Below, one piece after another: positions 63,545-64,000 of a stretch of DNA of 64,000 nucleotides. The notes beneath the pieces are model-generated. The model searched no databases. It was not told the DNA's origin and was given only the letters and a program-made list of their open reading frames with translations. A program made the translations under genes and the position numbers. The stretch comes from Glaciihabitans tibetensis (lineage in GTDB: Bacteria > Actinomycetota > Actinomycetes > Actinomycetales > Microbacteriaceae). Every line of letters begins with the position of its first letter. The stretch's first letter is position 1. Where the stretch lies: NCBI RefSeq assembly GCF_003003265.1, contig NZ_PVTL01000009.1, forward strand, positions 62,001-126,000. Reading direction: 5' to 3'.

Positions 63545-64000
63545 CTAGATACCCTGCGCCAATCGGTAGTACGCCGCGTTCCAGCGCACCTGGTTGGTGA
63601 ACTCGCGCACGGTGGTGTGCTCGTCGATCACCAAAAGCTCTGTTGCTGCCATCAGCGCGAAGTCCTCGAACTCCTCGAGGCCGATCGCGGTGCTCATCAC
63701 CGTGTGGTGGGCCGCTCCCGCGGTCAGCCATGCGGTGGTGGATGTCGCGAAGTCCGGCGCCGGCTTCCAGACAGCACGGGCTACCGGAAGGTGGGGCAGC
63801 GGCTCCGGAAGCGGGACGACCTCGACGACGTTCGCCACGAGACGGAAGCGGTCGCGCATGTCGCTCATCGCGACCACGATGCCCTCGCCAGCGTCGGTGT
63901 CGAAGACCAGGCGAACCGGGTCTTCCCGGCCGCCGATGCCCAGCGGGTGGATCTCGAGCGACGGACGCGAGGTGGTCAGCGTCGGGCAGATCTCCAGCAT
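63545..64000 (-). CDS. araA: L-arabinose isomerase, C-terminal part (gene runs off the window)
   Basis: Converts L-arabinose to L-ribulose. Only the last 151 codons are in the window; the 5' part lies beyond 64000. The sequence is clearly the AraA C-terminus: [86 protein letters not shown] with a catalytic histidine, and [12 protein letters not shown] at the end. The first methionine in the window is internal, not a start. Its place just upstream of the ChvE-type importer supports arabinose as one of that importer's sugars. Confidence 0.95.
   Translation of the reverse strand: MLEICPTLTTSRPSLEIHPLGIGGREDPVRLVFDTDAGEGIVVAMSDMRDRFRLVANVVEVVPLPEPLPHLPVARAVWKPAPDFATSTTAWLTAGAAHHTVMSTAIGLEEFEDFALMAATELLVIDEHTTVREFTNQVRWNAAYYRLAQGI

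Overview
This window comes from a high-GC Gram-positive bacterium. It is almost certainly an actinomycete of the order Micrococcales and most plausibly of the family Microbacteriaceae; that lineage is inferred from gene content, and no 16S rRNA is present. Supporting signs are an aspartokinase with the internal beta-subunit start known from Corynebacterium, a 4.5S SRP RNA of actinobacterial type, an MmyB-type regulator, a long Ala/Pro/Gln-rich DnaX, and frequent GTG starts. I see no rRNA operon, insertion sequence, prophage, plasmid origin, CRISPR array or defence island. The window reads as ordinary chromosome.

1-10.5 kb is housekeeping: lysC, a VanZ-like membrane protein, an amidohydrolase plus Atu4866-family protein facing an MmyB regulator, recR-dnaX, and a KhtTU-like K+/H+ antiporter pair. 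10.5-15.2 kb holds a small charged protein, an MDR-family oxidoreductase, a hydrolase/TetR divergon with two strong palindromes, and a GAF-PP2C signalling phosphatase. 15.4-20.8 kb is one very large secreted GH81 beta-1,3-glucanase with an inserted GH32-type module, Ig-like domains and three F5/8C domains. 21.2-26.4 kb holds the SRP RNA, an SDR protein, the pta-ackA acetate pathway, tRNA-Ser(GGA) and a membrane protein. 26.4-32 kb has an N-succinylamino-acid racemase-like enolase with a saccharopine-dehydrogenase-like partner, a PAP2 phosphatase, an MFS exporter and an Asp-nucleophile alpha/beta hydrolase.

32-47 kb is a xyloside/xylose locus. A nine-gene leftward run carries an ABC importer (binding protein, two permeases), a GH31 alpha-xylosidase, a deaminase / six-TM protein / lipoprotein trio, a GH1 beta-glucosidase and a ROK regulator. 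A second ROK regulator lies divergent from xylA-xylB. Xylosides would be imported, hydrolysed to xylose, isomerised and phosphorylated.

47-53 kb is a putrescine-type amine catabolism operon: aldehyde dehydrogenase, copper amine oxidase, universal stress protein and APC permease. 53-64 kb is a pentose uptake region: a LacI regulator, a YtfQRT-YjfF-type furanose importer with a LacI-type operator on its promoter, a ChvE-MmsAB-type multiple-monosaccharide importer, and the 3' part of araA at the window edge. Together these suggest a saprophyte that feeds on plant or fungal cell-wall sugars.

The most unusual feature is a set of short (10-16 bp) GC-rich tandem repeats that repeatedly abut the 3' ends of genes, sometimes extending into the reading frame. 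I found no clearly novel multi-gene system. The best candidates for something undescribed are the deaminase / six-TM / lipoprotein trio, the GH81 architecture and the 3'-end repeats.
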